Shown: positions 17,363 to 26,274, numbered from the stretch's first letter. The stretch: DNA of 64,000 bases from Acinetobacter sp. WC-141 (GCF_000313935.1 NZ_AMSS01000052.1:54721-118720); one strand, 5' to 3'. Notes: generated by a model not told the origin, from the letters alone. A program made the numbers and translations.

Positions 17363-17956
17363 TTAGTTTTTTGAATATTGTTTTTTAATTACAATAGTTC
17401 CAGCAATAAAGTCATGAATAGCTCTTTTTCTCTTATTAAAAAGTAAAACGATAAACTCACTCCAAGTCCATAATTCACTCGCTGAGCTAACAACACTATA
17501 CCAATCAGGATATAAAATTAGAATATATTTTGCTCGATCAATTGGCCCTGCATTTAGGTATATTGCAGGATCAGCATAGTTTAATGCGATTAATTGGGAT
17601 ATAACCATAATAGTACAAAAGCCAATATCAACTGAAGATCTTAATACAGCTTGTGTAAGACTTATTTTACTACCATCAGGACGTGTAATTTTTATTCCAA
17701 CAACCATTTTTCCTATCGTTGCACCAAAACGATAGTGAAAGTAAATTGTATAAGTGATACCCAGTATAGCCATAATAACTAAAGTTATCATTGAGCTGAT
17801 TATAGATATACTCTGAGTAAAATGAGTTATTACCATAAAAGGAATCATCACTAGCATATCAATAATAGCAGCACTAAGACGCTTCCAAAAACCAGCGTAG
17901 ACTGTTTCATTATCTATTTTGATTGGTAAGAAATATATTTTTTTCTTGTTGAACAT
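17363..17956 (-). CDS. RDD-family membrane protein
   Basis: A 197-residue integral membrane protein. YAGFWKRLSAAIIDMLVMIPF is the RDD motif region, and FGATIGKMVVGIKITRPDGSKISLTQAVLRS is the conserved second half of the domain. Three to four hydrophobic helices are visible and the C-terminus is basic. RDD proteins are poorly understood; some affect Na+/H+ exchange. The gene is more AT-rich than its neighbours, has no good Shine-Dalgarno, and lies between the nitronate monooxygenase gene and a copy of that gene's 3' end, so it looks like an inserted passenger. Confidence 0.8.
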   Translation of the reverse strand: MFNKKKIYFLPIKIDNETVYAGFWKRLSAAIIDMLVMIPFMVITHFTQSISIISSMITLVIMAILGITYTIYFHYRFGATIGKMVVGIKITRPDGSKISLTQAVLRSSVDIGFCTIMVISQLIALNYADPAIYLNAGPIDRAKYILILYPDWYSVVSSASELWTWSEFIVLLFNKRKRAIHDFIAGTIVIKKQYSKN

Positions 17957-18097
17957 ATACTTAATTGTTAAAAGTTTAATATTAATAATGGTATGTTAAA
18001 TAATTAGTCTAAGCAATATTTTATTATTTTTTTGTTGATTATAAATACTAAAATAAGAAAATTTTACTCTTTTAAAAAGTGAATATTAAGTTTATTC

Positions 18098-18157
18098 AGC
18101 CGTATTGTCAAAGAGGCAGAAGATATTATTCGTGGACGTTTATTAGGGCTTTTATAG
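18098..18157 (+). pseudogene. Remnant: last 20 codons of a nitronate monooxygenase gene
   Basis: This stretch reads in frame as SRIVKEAEDIIRGRLLGLL plus stop. It matches the C-terminus of the gene ending at 17240 (SRIVKEAEDIIRGRLLGVL) in all residues but one, with silent differences in the Ser-Arg and Arg-Gly codons. There is no start or upstream gene. It is a 3'-end scar beyond the RDD gene, so the 17241-18097 segment is bracketed by two versions of the same gene end. Confidence 0.88.
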
Positions 18158-18217
18158 GACTTAATCTAGCTCCTCTAATTAACTATTAGCATACTTTATA
18201 TAAGATCAGCACAAGTT

Positions 18218-19390
18218 TTAATTGTGCTGATTTTTTGCATCACTCACACAATAATAAAGACATAAAACGGCAAAAATTAAACCTAAAATACAGACACCTG
18301 TCCATCCGAAGTGTTTCCAAGCGTAGCTTCCCGCCGTTGTGCCTAAAGCTCCACCCGCAAAGTAACCTGTCATATAAATCGCATTAAACCGTGAGCGTAA
18401 TTCTTGATTAAGTTTAAATACAATACTCTGATTGGTGACATGTACCGCAGAAAGAGAAGCGTAGAGAATAAGTAAAGCAATAATGTAAAAAGCGAAATGG
18501 TAGGGTAAAAGTGAAAAAAGAATCCAACTTACAATAAGCCCAATGCCGCAAAAAATCGAAATTTTGTGAATATAGCCCTGATCAATAAATTTGCCTGAAA
18601 AATTAGCAACGAACGTTCCTAACACGCCAACAAAACCGAAAAGGCCAATGGTAAAGTCACTAAAAAAATAGGGCGCTGGAGCCAGAAGCAACGACATGGT
18701 GGTAAAGGTTAAACTTACACAAGCAAATGTAAAACCACCAATATAAGTTCTGGTTCTTAAACGCCGATTTTGAATAAAAATCTGCGGAAGAGAGCGAATG
18801 GTTTTCGCATAGTTTTCAGATTTAGTCGGTGGAAATAACCCGATATTACGATGCAAAATAAAGGCAATAACAAGTAATAGAAAACCACTGACCAGATAGA
18901 TAATATTCCAAGCGAAAAGCGTAGACATCAGCCCTGAAAGGGAGCGGGCAAGTAAAACACCCATCATCAGCCCACTCAGTAAAAAGCCAACAACACGGCC
19001 GCTTTGTTGAATCGGAACCAAACTTGCAGCAAGCGGTAATAACAGTTGAGCTGAACTTGAAAATAGACCAGTAATGACGGTGCCGAGTAGTAAAAGATAA
19101 ATATTGTGCGAAAAACCGCTAATAATTAATCCGCTTGAAGCCAATAACATAAAGATAAAGAGCAGCTTGCGTTTTTCTATTATGTCCCCTAAGGGCATTA
19201 AAAAGAGTAAGCCACACGCATAGGTGATCTGCGCTAAAGTAGGCACCCATGCTGTAGTGGTTTCAGTTAAATTTAGGCTTAGACTAATTGAATGAATGAG
19301 CGGCTGGCTAAAATAATTTCCGCCCGTACAAATGCCTGCTGCAACTGCCATTAAAATAATGGTTGGGGTATAGAGTGCGTTTTTCATCAT
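18218..19390 (-). CDS. MFS transporter (paralogue of the gene at 30342)
   Basis: About 390 residues and 12 hydrophobic helices. The first helix, GICTGGNYFSQPLIHSI, and the loop LGDIIEKRKLL match GICAGSNYYNQPLIYSI and LGDFFEKRSYI of the carrier at 30342-31559; both end with IYMT.YF.GGALG or similar. The frame opens at a GTG (19402), but an ATG at 19390 or 19387 is more likely. Members of this branch are drug/metabolite efflux-like carriers. The two copies flank the dca locus, so they may export or import intermediates of the same pathway; that is inference. Confidence 0.8.
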   Translation of the reverse strand: MMKNALYTPTIILMAVAAGICTGGNYFSQPLIHSISLSLNLTETTTAWVPTLAQITYACGLLFLMPLGDIIEKRKLLFIFMLLASSGLIISGFSHNIYLLLLGTVITGLFSSSAQLLLPLAASLVPIQQSGRVVGFLLSGLMMGVLLARSLSGLMSTLFAWNIIYLVSGFLLLVIAFILHRNIGLFPPTKSENYAKTIRSLPQIFIQNRRLRTRTYIGGFTFACVSLTFTTMSLLLAPAPYFFSDFTIGLFGFVGVLGTFVANFSGKFIDQGYIHKISIFCGIGLIVSWILFSLLPYHFAFYIIALLILYASLSAVHVTNQSIVFKLNQELRSRFNAIYMTGYFAGGALGTTAGSYAWKHFGWTGVCILGLIFAVLCLYYCVSDAKNQHN

Positions 19391-19454
19391 GCCTATAGTC
19401 ACAATGAAAGTGGAACTTTAATCAACACAACCATGACTGTTTTAAAGAAGGTTG

Positions 19455-20297
19455 TTAGTGCGTTTCATTCAAAGCATCTTGAATATTGTGCACCATGTGA
19501 ATTAAACGTGGTCCAATTTCACCTTCGAGTTTTTCCGGATTTAAATGAAAACTTGGCGCACCACAGTTAAAAACATAAAGACCATGTTTGGAGCTGACCA
19601 AAGGCACAGCCACTGAGTTCACTTCTTTATGCCACTCGCCTAAAGACAAACAATATCCATAATCTTGGTAATCACGGAAAGCTCGTTCTAAAGAGCGTTT
19701 TATGGCTGGCCAGTTTTCTGGGTTCTTTTGTTTCAGTGCATCGAGTAGAAAGTTGCGCTCACGTTCAGGAGTAGCAGCTAAGCAAGCTCGTCCCATTGAA
19801 CTACTATGCAGTGGCAACGTTGAACCAATTGGGCGACGCATATTTAATGCAGTTTCAATTTGCACAACATCGATATACACCATATTTAATCGGTCACGTG
19901 TTGCCATCGCCACAGGCGCTTGAACATACTGACTCAACTCTTCCATATATTGATGAGCAATATTACGGATTGAGATGTTAGATAATGCTGCATATCCTAA
20001 AGATAAAACACCAATGTCTAATGTGTATTTGGTCGAGTTAGGCAATTGTTTTAAATAGCCTAATGACACAAGGGTATTGGTAATACGTGCAATGGTCGGT
20101 TTAGGTAAACCCGTCATTTTTGCTAATTCTTGGTTACCAAGCACTTGATTATTTGCAGAAAAGCATCTTAAAAGTTCTAAACCGCGCGCTAAAGAAGCAA
20201 TAAACTGCGGGTTGTTTTCCCGATGTATATGCGAAATAGGATCTAAACGTATCTCATCAAAATTTATTGGTTTTTCAGTTTCCGTGTTTTGAGACAT
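19455..20297 (-). CDS. IclR-family regulator (paralogue 2), probable dca regulator
   Basis: A 280-residue protein with the same layout as the regulator at 14250-15101: helix-turn-helix NQELAKMTGLPKPTIARITNTLVSLGYL, then effector domain VAMATRDRLNMVYIDVV, SSMGRACLAATPERERNF and YGYCLSLGEWHKEVNSVAVPL. The ATG at 20297 is preceded by GAGGATCGA. A variant of the TTTCGCA-N-TGCGAAA box lies 45 bases upstream. It lies next to dcaF on the same strand and is my first candidate for control of the two dca arms. Identity between the two regulators' recognition helices suggests they share binding sites. Confidence 0.87.
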   Translation of the reverse strand: MSQNTETEKPINFDEIRLDPISHIHRENNPQFIASLARGLELLRCFSANNQVLGNQELAKMTGLPKPTIARITNTLVSLGYLKQLPNSTKYTLDIGVLSLGYAALSNISIRNIAHQYMEELSQYVQAPVAMATRDRLNMVYIDVVQIETALNMRRPIGSTLPLHSSSMGRACLAATPERERNFLLDALKQKNPENWPAIKRSLERAFRDYQDYGYCLSLGEWHKEVNSVAVPLVSSKHGLYVFNCGAPSFHLNPEKLEGEIGPRLIHMVHNIQDALNETH

Positions 20298-20341
20298 TCG
20301 ATCCTCAAATATAATTAAAGCAAAATAGTTTTGCCATTATA

Positions 20342-20356
20342 TTTCGCTATGCAAAA
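20342..20356. promoter_or_regulatory. IclR-like box before the second IclR gene
   Basis: TTTCGCT-A-TGCAAAA, close to the perfect copy at 14219-14233 (six of seven positions match on each arm). It lies between the IclR gene start at 20297 and the end of dcaF, consistent with autoregulation. Confidence 0.58.
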
Positions 20357-20408
20357 TAAATCCATTCATCACTGCGCTGTTGTGATGAATGGATATCTGG
20401 TTCAATGG

Positions 20409-21614
20409 TTATGAAACGTTTTCAATCACCATCGCAAGACCTTGACCTACACCAATACAGAGACTCACCACGGCATATTTCTTCTTACGGCGAATTAACT
20501 CGCGAGCTACTGTTAACGCAAGACGAGCACCAGAGGCACCAAGTGGATGACCAACGGCAATTGCACCACCGTTTGGGTTCACACGTAGGTCATTAAAATC
20601 AACATTTAAGCCTTTTAAACAAGATAAAACCTGTGAAGCAAAGGCTTCATTAATTTCAATAATATCCATGTCATCTAAAGTAAGCCCAGCACGAGCAACG
20701 GCTTTTTTAATGGCTTCAATCGGGCCTGCGCCCATAATGCGTGGTTCAATACCAGCCGCCGCAGCTGACAAGATTTTTGCCATTGGTTTTAGGCCATATT
20801 TTTGACCTGCTGCTTCTGAACCAATCAAGAGGGCTGCTGCACCATCATTAATACCTGAGGCATTACCGGCGGTGACCACGCCACCTTCAAATAGTGGTTT
20901 TAACTTTGTGAGTGCTTCAACAGTTGAACTTGGGCGAGGGTGTTCATCTTCTGAAACGAGTTTAGGTGGCAATTTTTTGCCTTGAAAAACCTCAATTGGG
21001 GTAATTTCATCGGCAAAGAAACCTTCTTCTTTGGCTTTCTGATATTTGGCTTGTGATTGAGCTGCAAATAAGTCTGCTTGCTCACGGCTAATACCAAAAT
21101 CGGCTGCGACGTTATCACCTGTTTCAGGCATTGAATGGCCGCCGTACTGAGCAATAATTTTTTTATTTGGAAAACGAGAGCCAATCGTGGTGTCATAAAT
21201 TTTTGCATCACGGCTATAAGCGCTTTCGGCTTTACCCATAACAAAGGGAGCACGTGACATACTTTCTACACCACCTGCGATATAAAGTTCACCTTCACCA
21301 CAAGTAATAGCACGTGCTGAGTCAATTACTGCACCTAAACCACTAGCACATAGGCGGTTTACTGTCTGGCCCGGCACAGTGACGGGTAAACCCGCAAGTA
21401 ACAGCGCGTTGCGTGCCACATTACGACTATCTTCACCTGCTTGATTGGTATCACCTAAGATCACATCTTCAATATCAGCACCCGGAACACCAGTTTTTTC
21501 TAGTAGTTTTTGAATGACAGTTGCTGCTAAATCATCAGGGCGAATTGAGGCAAGTTCACCTGCATGACGGCCAAATGGACTACGTAAACCATCATAGATA
21601 TATGCATTTAACAT
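20409..21614 (-). CDS. dcaF: 3-oxoadipyl-CoA/acetyl-CoA thiolase
   Basis: A 401-residue thiolase that cleaves 3-oxoadipyl-CoA to succinyl-CoA and acetyl-CoA. The start MLNAYIYDGLRSPFGRHAG and ETGDNVA are typical of PcaF/PaaJ/DcaF thiolases. The acyl-carrying cysteine is in NRLCASGLGAV, the histidine in GHPLGASGAR, and the second cysteine in VSLCIGVGQG. I start it at 21614 (behind AAAAGGAATTT); the frame is open 24 codons further up. It lies 14 bases downstream of dcaH in the minus-strand arm. Cluster context favours DcaF over PcaF. Confidence 0.88.
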   Translation of the reverse strand: MLNAYIYDGLRSPFGRHAGELASIRPDDLAATVIQKLLEKTGVPGADIEDVILGDTNQAGEDSRNVARNALLLAGLPVTVPGQTVNRLCASGLGAVIDSARAITCGEGELYIAGGVESMSRAPFVMGKAESAYSRDAKIYDTTIGSRFPNKKIIAQYGGHSMPETGDNVAADFGISREQADLFAAQSQAKYQKAKEEGFFADEITPIEVFQGKKLPPKLVSEDEHPRPSSTVEALTKLKPLFEGGVVTAGNASGINDGAAALLIGSEAAGQKYGLKPMAKILSAAAAGIEPRIMGAGPIEAIKKAVARAGLTLDDMDIIEINEAFASQVLSCLKGLNVDFNDLRVNPNGGAIAVGHPLGASGARLALTVARELIRRKKKYAVVSLCIGVGQGLAMVIENVS

Positions 21615-21628
21615 TGAGAAATTCCTTT

Positions 21629-23152
21629 TCAAGACTCGTGAGTAAAAGTAAGAGGTAAATGAAGTGCGACACGGCGCTGTAACCAAGGGCTAGGGCGGTA
21701 ACGTGGGTCATGCGTAAGCGCTGTTATACGGTTCAGAATGAGTAAGATTTTTTCGCTGCTGACTTGATCACCCCATTCAATTGGACCAAATGGATAACCT
21801 AAGCCCAGACGTACTGCGGCATTAATATCATCTACAGTGGCAACATTTTGCTGGGCAATATCACAGCCTAAATTAATCACCATTGCTAAAACGCGCTGTG
21901 CAACAAAGCCAATACTTTCATTAATCATGCTCACCAGATTTCCATCTAGATTAAAAATAGAGTGAGCGGCTTGTCGGTATTCAGGTTTGGTAATAAGTGA
22001 AGGCATTAAGGTTCGATGCTTTGCAATGCCATAAAGCATGTCTATAGCAACAGCTTGTTCTGGATTAACCCCAAGGCGAGTAGCCGCTTGAGTTGTATCT
22101 TCACCATAACAAGCGAGTAAACATAAGCTATCTGTTTGTGGTTCAGTATGAGTGTCTAAGGCAATATTTTGCTGAGTTAAATAATCTTCGAGCTGTTTTT
22201 TATCTTGAGGGAAATCTGCCGCAATCCAAACTTTTGGATATTGCGCTAAACGCTCTACAAACTTGGCAGGTTGTTCACCTGTTTTTGAACCGGTTTCATA
22301 GTTATAAAAACCTTGATTAACCTTACGTCCAAGTTGCTTGGCATCTAGCATTTGCTTGGTCAGTGGGTTTGGTTTGTAGCGGGCTTCTTCATAGTACTGG
22401 TGATAAATAGATTCCATAACTGGATGAGAAACATCAAGACCAGTTAAATCGAGTAATTCAAAAGGACCCATTCTAAAACCAACGCCGTCACGTAAAATTC
22501 GATCAATTTCACTAATGTCACAAACGTTTTCATTTAAAATTTTGAGCGCTTCGGTTCCATAAGCCCGACCCGCATGATTAATAATAAATCCAGGGGTGTC
22601 CTTCGCTACAACAGGGCGATGACCAAATGCGCGAGATAGATCATTTAGGGCATCAATAATAAGTGGGTCAGTTTTTAAACCACGAATCACCTCGACCACT
22701 TTCATGAGTGGAACTGGGTTAAAAAAGTGATAACCCACAACACGCTCAGGCTTTTTGCAGTTTGCAGCAATCGCTGTAATAGAAAGAGAAGAAGTGTTTG
22801 AGGCTAAAATGGTATTGTCCGAAACGACGTCTTCAAGCTGTTGCATCAAACTTTGTTTAACGTCCAAACGTTCAACAATTGCTTCTACAATCAGGTCACA
22901 ATTTTTTAAATCTTCAATTTGATGAGCAACGATTAAATGGTTATTTGCCGCTGCTGCTTGCTCAAGTGTAATTTTATTTTTGTCGACTAACTTTTGAAAT
23001 GTAGCAGCCAGTTTTTCTTTAGCCTGTTCTGCTGCACCTGCTTTGGCATCATATAAATAAGTGGTATGACCTGACTGTGCAGCAATTTGAGCAATACCAC
23101 TGCCCATAACACCTACACCAATCACAGCCATGCTTTTAATATCATAAGTCAT
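21629..23152 (-). CDS. dcaH: 3-hydroxyacyl-CoA dehydrogenase
   Basis: About 507 residues, the PaaH-like long type with two C-terminal 3HCDH domains. The NAD motif is AVIGVGVMGSGIAQIAAQSG, and VVGYHFFNPVPLMKVVEVIRG follows. DTPGFIINHAGRAYGTEAL and LGYPFGPIEWGD mark the C-terminal domains. It should oxidise 3-hydroxyadipyl-CoA to 3-oxoadipyl-CoA. I prefer the ATG at 23152, spaced 8 bases from AGGA; another ATG at 23161 overlaps that ribosome-binding site. It lies between the SDR and thiolase genes in one transcript. Confidence 0.88.
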   Translation of the reverse strand: MTYDIKSMAVIGVGVMGSGIAQIAAQSGHTTYLYDAKAGAAEQAKEKLAATFQKLVDKNKITLEQAAAANNHLIVAHQIEDLKNCDLIVEAIVERLDVKQSLMQQLEDVVSDNTILASNTSSLSITAIAANCKKPERVVGYHFFNPVPLMKVVEVIRGLKTDPLIIDALNDLSRAFGHRPVVAKDTPGFIINHAGRAYGTEALKILNENVCDISEIDRILRDGVGFRMGPFELLDLTGLDVSHPVMESIYHQYYEEARYKPNPLTKQMLDAKQLGRKVNQGFYNYETGSKTGEQPAKFVERLAQYPKVWIAADFPQDKKQLEDYLTQQNIALDTHTEPQTDSLCLLACYGEDTTQAATRLGVNPEQAVAIDMLYGIAKHRTLMPSLITKPEYRQAAHSIFNLDGNLVSMINESIGFVAQRVLAMVINLGCDIAQQNVATVDDINAAVRLGLGYPFGPIEWGDQVSSEKILLILNRITALTHDPRYRPSPWLQRRVALHLPLTFTHES

Positions 23153-23213
23153 GTCGATCATCCTGATGATTAATCTATATTTGAAATTAAACGGAAAAAT
23201 AGGGTTGGGTGAT

Positions 23214-23975
23214 TTAGCTTAAGCATTGTTTATCACCATCAATGGGTAAGATTTGCCCTGAAATTGAGCGGCCACTATCTGATGCTAAAAATAGACATAA
23301 ATCTGCAATATGCTTTGGATTGACAAAATATTTGAGCGACTGATTTTTCAGTGCGTTTTGAGTCACTTCTTCAAGTGAGGTATGCGCTACATCGGCACGG
23401 GCCTGTAATACGCGTTGAACCCGATCACCATCTACCGCACCCGGAAGAATAGCGTTAACCCGAATATTGTTGGCACCGAGTTCCATAGACAGCGTTTTGG
23501 TAAAACCGATCAGCCCCCATTTTGAGGTGGAATAGGCTAATCGGTATGGATAGCCTAAGCGTCCGGCAATAGACGACATATTAATAATCACGCCTGCCTG
23601 TGCTTGCTTTAAATAGGGAATGGCTAACTGGGTAATTAAAAAAGTGCTATTCAGGTTTAAATTAATCACCGTATTCCAGTCTTCAAAACTTAGCTCATCT
23701 GCGGCAATGGTCGGGCCTGAAATGCCTGTGTTATTGACTAAAATATCAATACCGCCAAGTTTCTGAGTTGCTTGGCTAAACATCAGCTTAATTTGCTCAT
23801 GATTAGCCAAATCACATGTGTAGATATGCAGCTTTGGATAGTCTTTCTGAAACTGTTCTAAACTTTTAGCACTAATATCACAAACGAAAACTTCATCGTT
23901 ATTGTTTAAAAATGCTTCGGCAATGCATCGTCCAATCCCTGAACCACCTGCACTAATCAATACTTTTCTGGTCAT
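23214..23975 (-). CDS. dcaC: Short-chain dehydrogenase/reductase of the dca arm
   Basis: A 253-residue classical SDR. The cofactor motif is VLISAGGSGIGRCIAEAF, followed by DILVNNTGISG. The catalytic serine is in INMSSIAG and the Tyr-Lys pair in YSTSKWG. The start at 23975 is spaced 6 bases from AGGA. Its step in dicarboxylate beta-oxidation is not obvious because dcaH already supplies a hydroxyacyl-CoA dehydrogenase; it may act on a 3-hydroxy intermediate of other stereochemistry or chain length. The symbol follows the gene order dcaE-C-H-F that I recall from ADP1, so it is less certain than the family. Confidence 0.7.
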   Translation of the reverse strand: MTRKVLISAGGSGIGRCIAEAFLNNNDEVFVCDISAKSLEQFQKDYPKLHIYTCDLANHEQIKLMFSQATQKLGGIDILVNNTGISGPTIAADELSFEDWNTVINLNLNSTFLITQLAIPYLKQAQAGVIINMSSIAGRLGYPYRLAYSTSKWGLIGFTKTLSMELGANNIRVNAILPGAVDGDRVQRVLQARADVAHTSLEEVTQNALKNQSLKYFVNPKHIADLCLFLASDSGRSISGQILPIDGDKQCLS

Positions 23976-24004
23976 GTTCATTCCTTTGTTATTATCTTTT
24001 TAAA

Positions 24005-24793
24005 TTATTTACCTTGATAAGATGGTTTACGCTTCTCGATAAAAGCTTGAACACCTTCATTTTTATCTTCGGTAGAAAACAGTAACTGGAATGCTTTTCG
24101 TTCTAACGTTAAGCCTGCATTTAATGGAACGTCTTCGCTCATCAGCGCAACTTCTTTAATTTGTTGCAGGGCAATAGGAGGCATTTTTGCGAGGCTTTGC
24201 GCCATTTGGATGGCAGTTGGAATCGTCTGGTCGTCTTCTGTGACTTGTGAAACAAGACCAATGATATAAGCTTCTTCGGCTTTCACCATGGCACCTGTCA
24301 TAATCATGCGCATGGCATGAAATTTACCAACCGCACGGAACAAACGTTGTGTGCCACCAGCACCCGGCATTAACCCGACTTTAATTTCTGGTTGACCAAA
24401 AGTCGCACCTTTACCCGCAATAATAATGTCAGCATGCATTGCCAATTCACATCCGCCACCCAATGCATAACCATTTACAGCAGCAATCACAGGTTTAGGA
24501 CACTGGGCAATTGCGTTCCAATAACGTTCGGTATGACGCAATAGCATTTCTGTTGAAGTTGCGGTTGCCATTTCTTTTAAATCTGCACCTGCGGCAAAGA
24601 CTTCTTCACCACCTGTGAGCACAACTGCATTGATGTCATCGTTAAAACTTAATTCGGTAAAAGCTTGTGCTAATTGTTTGCGAACTTCTGTATTGAGTGC
24701 ATTTTTAGCTTCAGGTCTGTTTATTTTTACAATCGCTATTTTTTGAATAGAAAAGTCGATTTCTACGAAATTGTTCCCTGTTATTCCACTCAT
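24005..24793 (-). CDS. dcaE: Enoyl-CoA hydratase
   Basis: A 262-residue crotonase-family hydratase expected to hydrate 2,3-didehydroadipyl-CoA. VVLTGGEEVFAAGADLKEMA and AAVNGYALGGGCELAMHADI form the oxyanion hole, and FGQPEIKVGLMPGAGGTQRL holds the first catalytic glutamate (QPEI). The start ATG at 24793 is well placed after AAGGAATTC; the open frame reaches 24820 but lacks a ribosome-binding site there. It is the first gene of the minus-strand dca arm, divergent from dcaA across about 310 bases carrying several IclR-like boxes. Confidence 0.87.
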   Translation of the reverse strand: MSGITGNNFVEIDFSIQKIAIVKINRPEAKNALNTEVRKQLAQAFTELSFNDDINAVVLTGGEEVFAAGADLKEMATATSTEMLLRHTERYWNAIAQCPKPVIAAVNGYALGGGCELAMHADIIIAGKGATFGQPEIKVGLMPGAGGTQRLFRAVGKFHAMRMIMTGAMVKAEEAYIIGLVSQVTEDDQTIPTAIQMAQSLAKMPPIALQQIKEVALMSEDVPLNAGLTLERKAFQLLFSTEDKNEGVQAFIEKRKPSYQGK

Positions 24794-24807
24794 TTTTGAA
24801 TTCCTTG

Positions 24808-24822
24808 TTTCGCATATCAAAA
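24808..24822. promoter_or_regulatory. Weak IclR-like box near dcaE
   Basis: TTTCGCA-T-ATCAAAA: a perfect left arm and a degraded right arm (four of seven). It begins only 15 bases from the dcaE start codon, so binding here would block translation-proximal transcription. Confidence 0.35.
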
Positions 24823-24941
24823 CTATATTCCTTTTATGATGCTTATTTTGGAATTTATTTCAAGTCTTATTTGGTTGGATAGAGCTATTAAAAGCTTAAT
24901 TGAATTATAAGTCTTTGATATTTCGTGGTGACTCATTTTTA

Positions 24942-24960
24942 AATTTCGTTTAACGAAATT
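24942..24960. promoter_or_regulatory. Perfect palindrome in the dcaE/dcaA gap
   Basis: AATTTCGTT-T-AACGAAATT is a 19-bp perfect palindrome about one central base. Its 15-bp core TTTCGTT-N-AACGAAA is a variant of TTTCGCA-N-TGCGAAA. It lies mid-way between dcaE and dcaA, placed to control both arms. Confidence 0.65.
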
Positions 24961-24994
24961 AATTTTCAAAAAAGCTTGAAATTTATATTTTCGT

Positions 24995-25009
24995 TCTCGT
25001 ACTATGAAA
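24995..25009. promoter_or_regulatory. Weak IclR-like box near dcaA
   Basis: TCTCGTA-C-TATGAAA matches the box at five of seven positions on each arm. It begins 110 bases before the dcaA start. Confidence 0.3.
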
Positions 25010-25104
25010 CACATCCGCAGTAAACAAGATTTAAAACATGGTATCCAGACAAGCTGGAGATGGCGGGTGGGTACGATGGAAATACATAAAAAGGGAGATC
25101 ACAG

Positions 25105-26259
25105 ATGATCCGTGATGAAGGGATGTTGGAGCAATTACTTTCAACAATTCGAGATTTTGTAAAAAATGAATTGATCCCTCGTGAAAACGAAGTGGTAGAG
25201 AAAGATAAAATTCCGGATGACATTGTGCAGCAAATGCGTGAGCTAGGTTTGTTCGGCCTCACAATTCCCGAAGAATATGGTGGCCTAGGCATCACCATGG
25301 AAGAAGAAGTCAGAGTTGCATTTGAACTTGGGCAAACTTCACCAGCTTTTCGTTCTTTAATTGGTACTAATAATGGTATTGGCTCAAGTGCAATTTTGAT
25401 TGATGGCACAGAAGAGCAAAAGCAAAAATATTTACCGCGTTATGCAAGTGGCGAAATTATTGGTTCATTTTGTTTAACTGAGCCTGAATCTGGTTCTGAT
25501 GCTGCATCTTTAAAAACCAGTGCAGTAAAAGATGGCGATTTTTATGTATTAAACGGCACCAAACGTTTTATTACCAATGCACCTCATGCTGCAACTTTCA
25601 CTGTAATGGCTCGAACGAATCCTGAAATTAAAGGGTCTGGTGGCATTTCAGCTTTTTTAGTTGAAGCGAATACACCGGGCGTTACATTGGGAAAAATTGA
25701 CCAAAAAATGGGGCAAAAGGGTTCACATACGTGCGACGTGATTTTTGATAACTGCCGTGTGCCTGCCTCTGCACTCATTGGTGGTGTGGAAGGTGTGGGT
25801 TTTAAAACGGCGATGAAAGTGCTTGATAAAGGGCGTTTACACATTGGCGCATATAGCGTGGGTGTTGCTGAACGCATGTTAAATGACGCACTTCATTATG
25901 CAATTGAGCGCAAACAGTTTGGTCAGCCTATTGCTAATTTTCAGCTTATTCAAGCGATGCTCGCCGACTCAAAAGCCGAGATTTATGCAGCTAAATGTAT
26001 GGTTTTAGATGCAGCCCGTCGCCGTGATAATGGTGAAAACATTAGTACAGAAGCATCGTGCGCCAAAATGTTTGCAACCGAAATGTGCGGACGCGTTGCT
26101 GATCGCTGTGTACAAATTCACGGTGGTGCAGGTTACATCAGTGAATATGCCATTGAGCGTTTTTATCGCGATGTCCGTTTGTTCCGTTTATATGAAGGAA
26201 CCACGCAAGTTCAACAAATTATTATTGCCAAAAACATGATTAGGGAAGCTACTACCTAA
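25105..26259 (+). CDS. dcaA: Dicarboxylyl-CoA dehydrogenase
   Basis: A 384-residue acyl-CoA dehydrogenase expected to convert adipyl-CoA to 2,3-didehydroadipyl-CoA. CLTEPESGSDAAS and TKRFITNAPHAAT line the flavin; the probable catalytic base is E364 in LYEGTTQVQQ. AFRSLIGTNNGIGSS offers an arginine (R83) where glutaryl-CoA dehydrogenases bind the distal carboxylate, seen by eye only. The ATG follows AAAAGGGAGATCACAG. It is nearly the same protein as that encoded at 11369-12520, including the last 100 residues. It is the first gene of the plus-strand dca arm. Confidence 0.88.
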   Translation: MIRDEGMLEQLLSTIRDFVKNELIPRENEVVEKDKIPDDIVQQMRELGLFGLTIPEEYGGLGITMEEEVRVAFELGQTSPAFRSLIGTNNGIGSSAILIDGTEEQKQKYLPRYASGEIIGSFCLTEPESGSDAASLKTSAVKDGDFYVLNGTKRFITNAPHAATFTVMARTNPEIKGSGGISAFLVEANTPGVTLGKIDQKMGQKGSHTCDVIFDNCRVPASALIGGVEGVGFKTAMKVLDKGRLHIGAYSVGVAERMLNDALHYAIERKQFGQPIANFQLIQAMLADSKAEIYAAKCMVLDAARRRDNGENISTEASCAKMFATEMCGRVADRCVQIHGGAGYISEYAIERFYRDVRLFRLYEGTTQVQQIIIAKNMIREATT

Positions 26260-26274
26260 TAAAAAACAAATGCC

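Larger units (their letters stand above)
24794..25104. other. Divergent dcaE/dcaA control region
   Basis: A 311-base AT-rich gap between the two arms of the dca locus. It holds one perfect palindrome (24942-24960) and two weaker copies of the same box (24808-24822 and 24995-25009). Both promoters must lie here. No supported open frame. Confidence 0.65.

Noticed and set aside
17241..18097. Insertion sequence or transposon between the two nitronate monooxygenase ends
   Set aside because: No transposase and no terminal inverted repeats are seen; the bracketing repeat is a diverged gene end rather than a target-site duplication.
25002..25409. 135-codon frame antisense to the start of dcaA
   Set aside because: It covers the dcaA start and control region, has no ribosome-binding site, and its serine/proline-rich product is typical of an antisense shadow.
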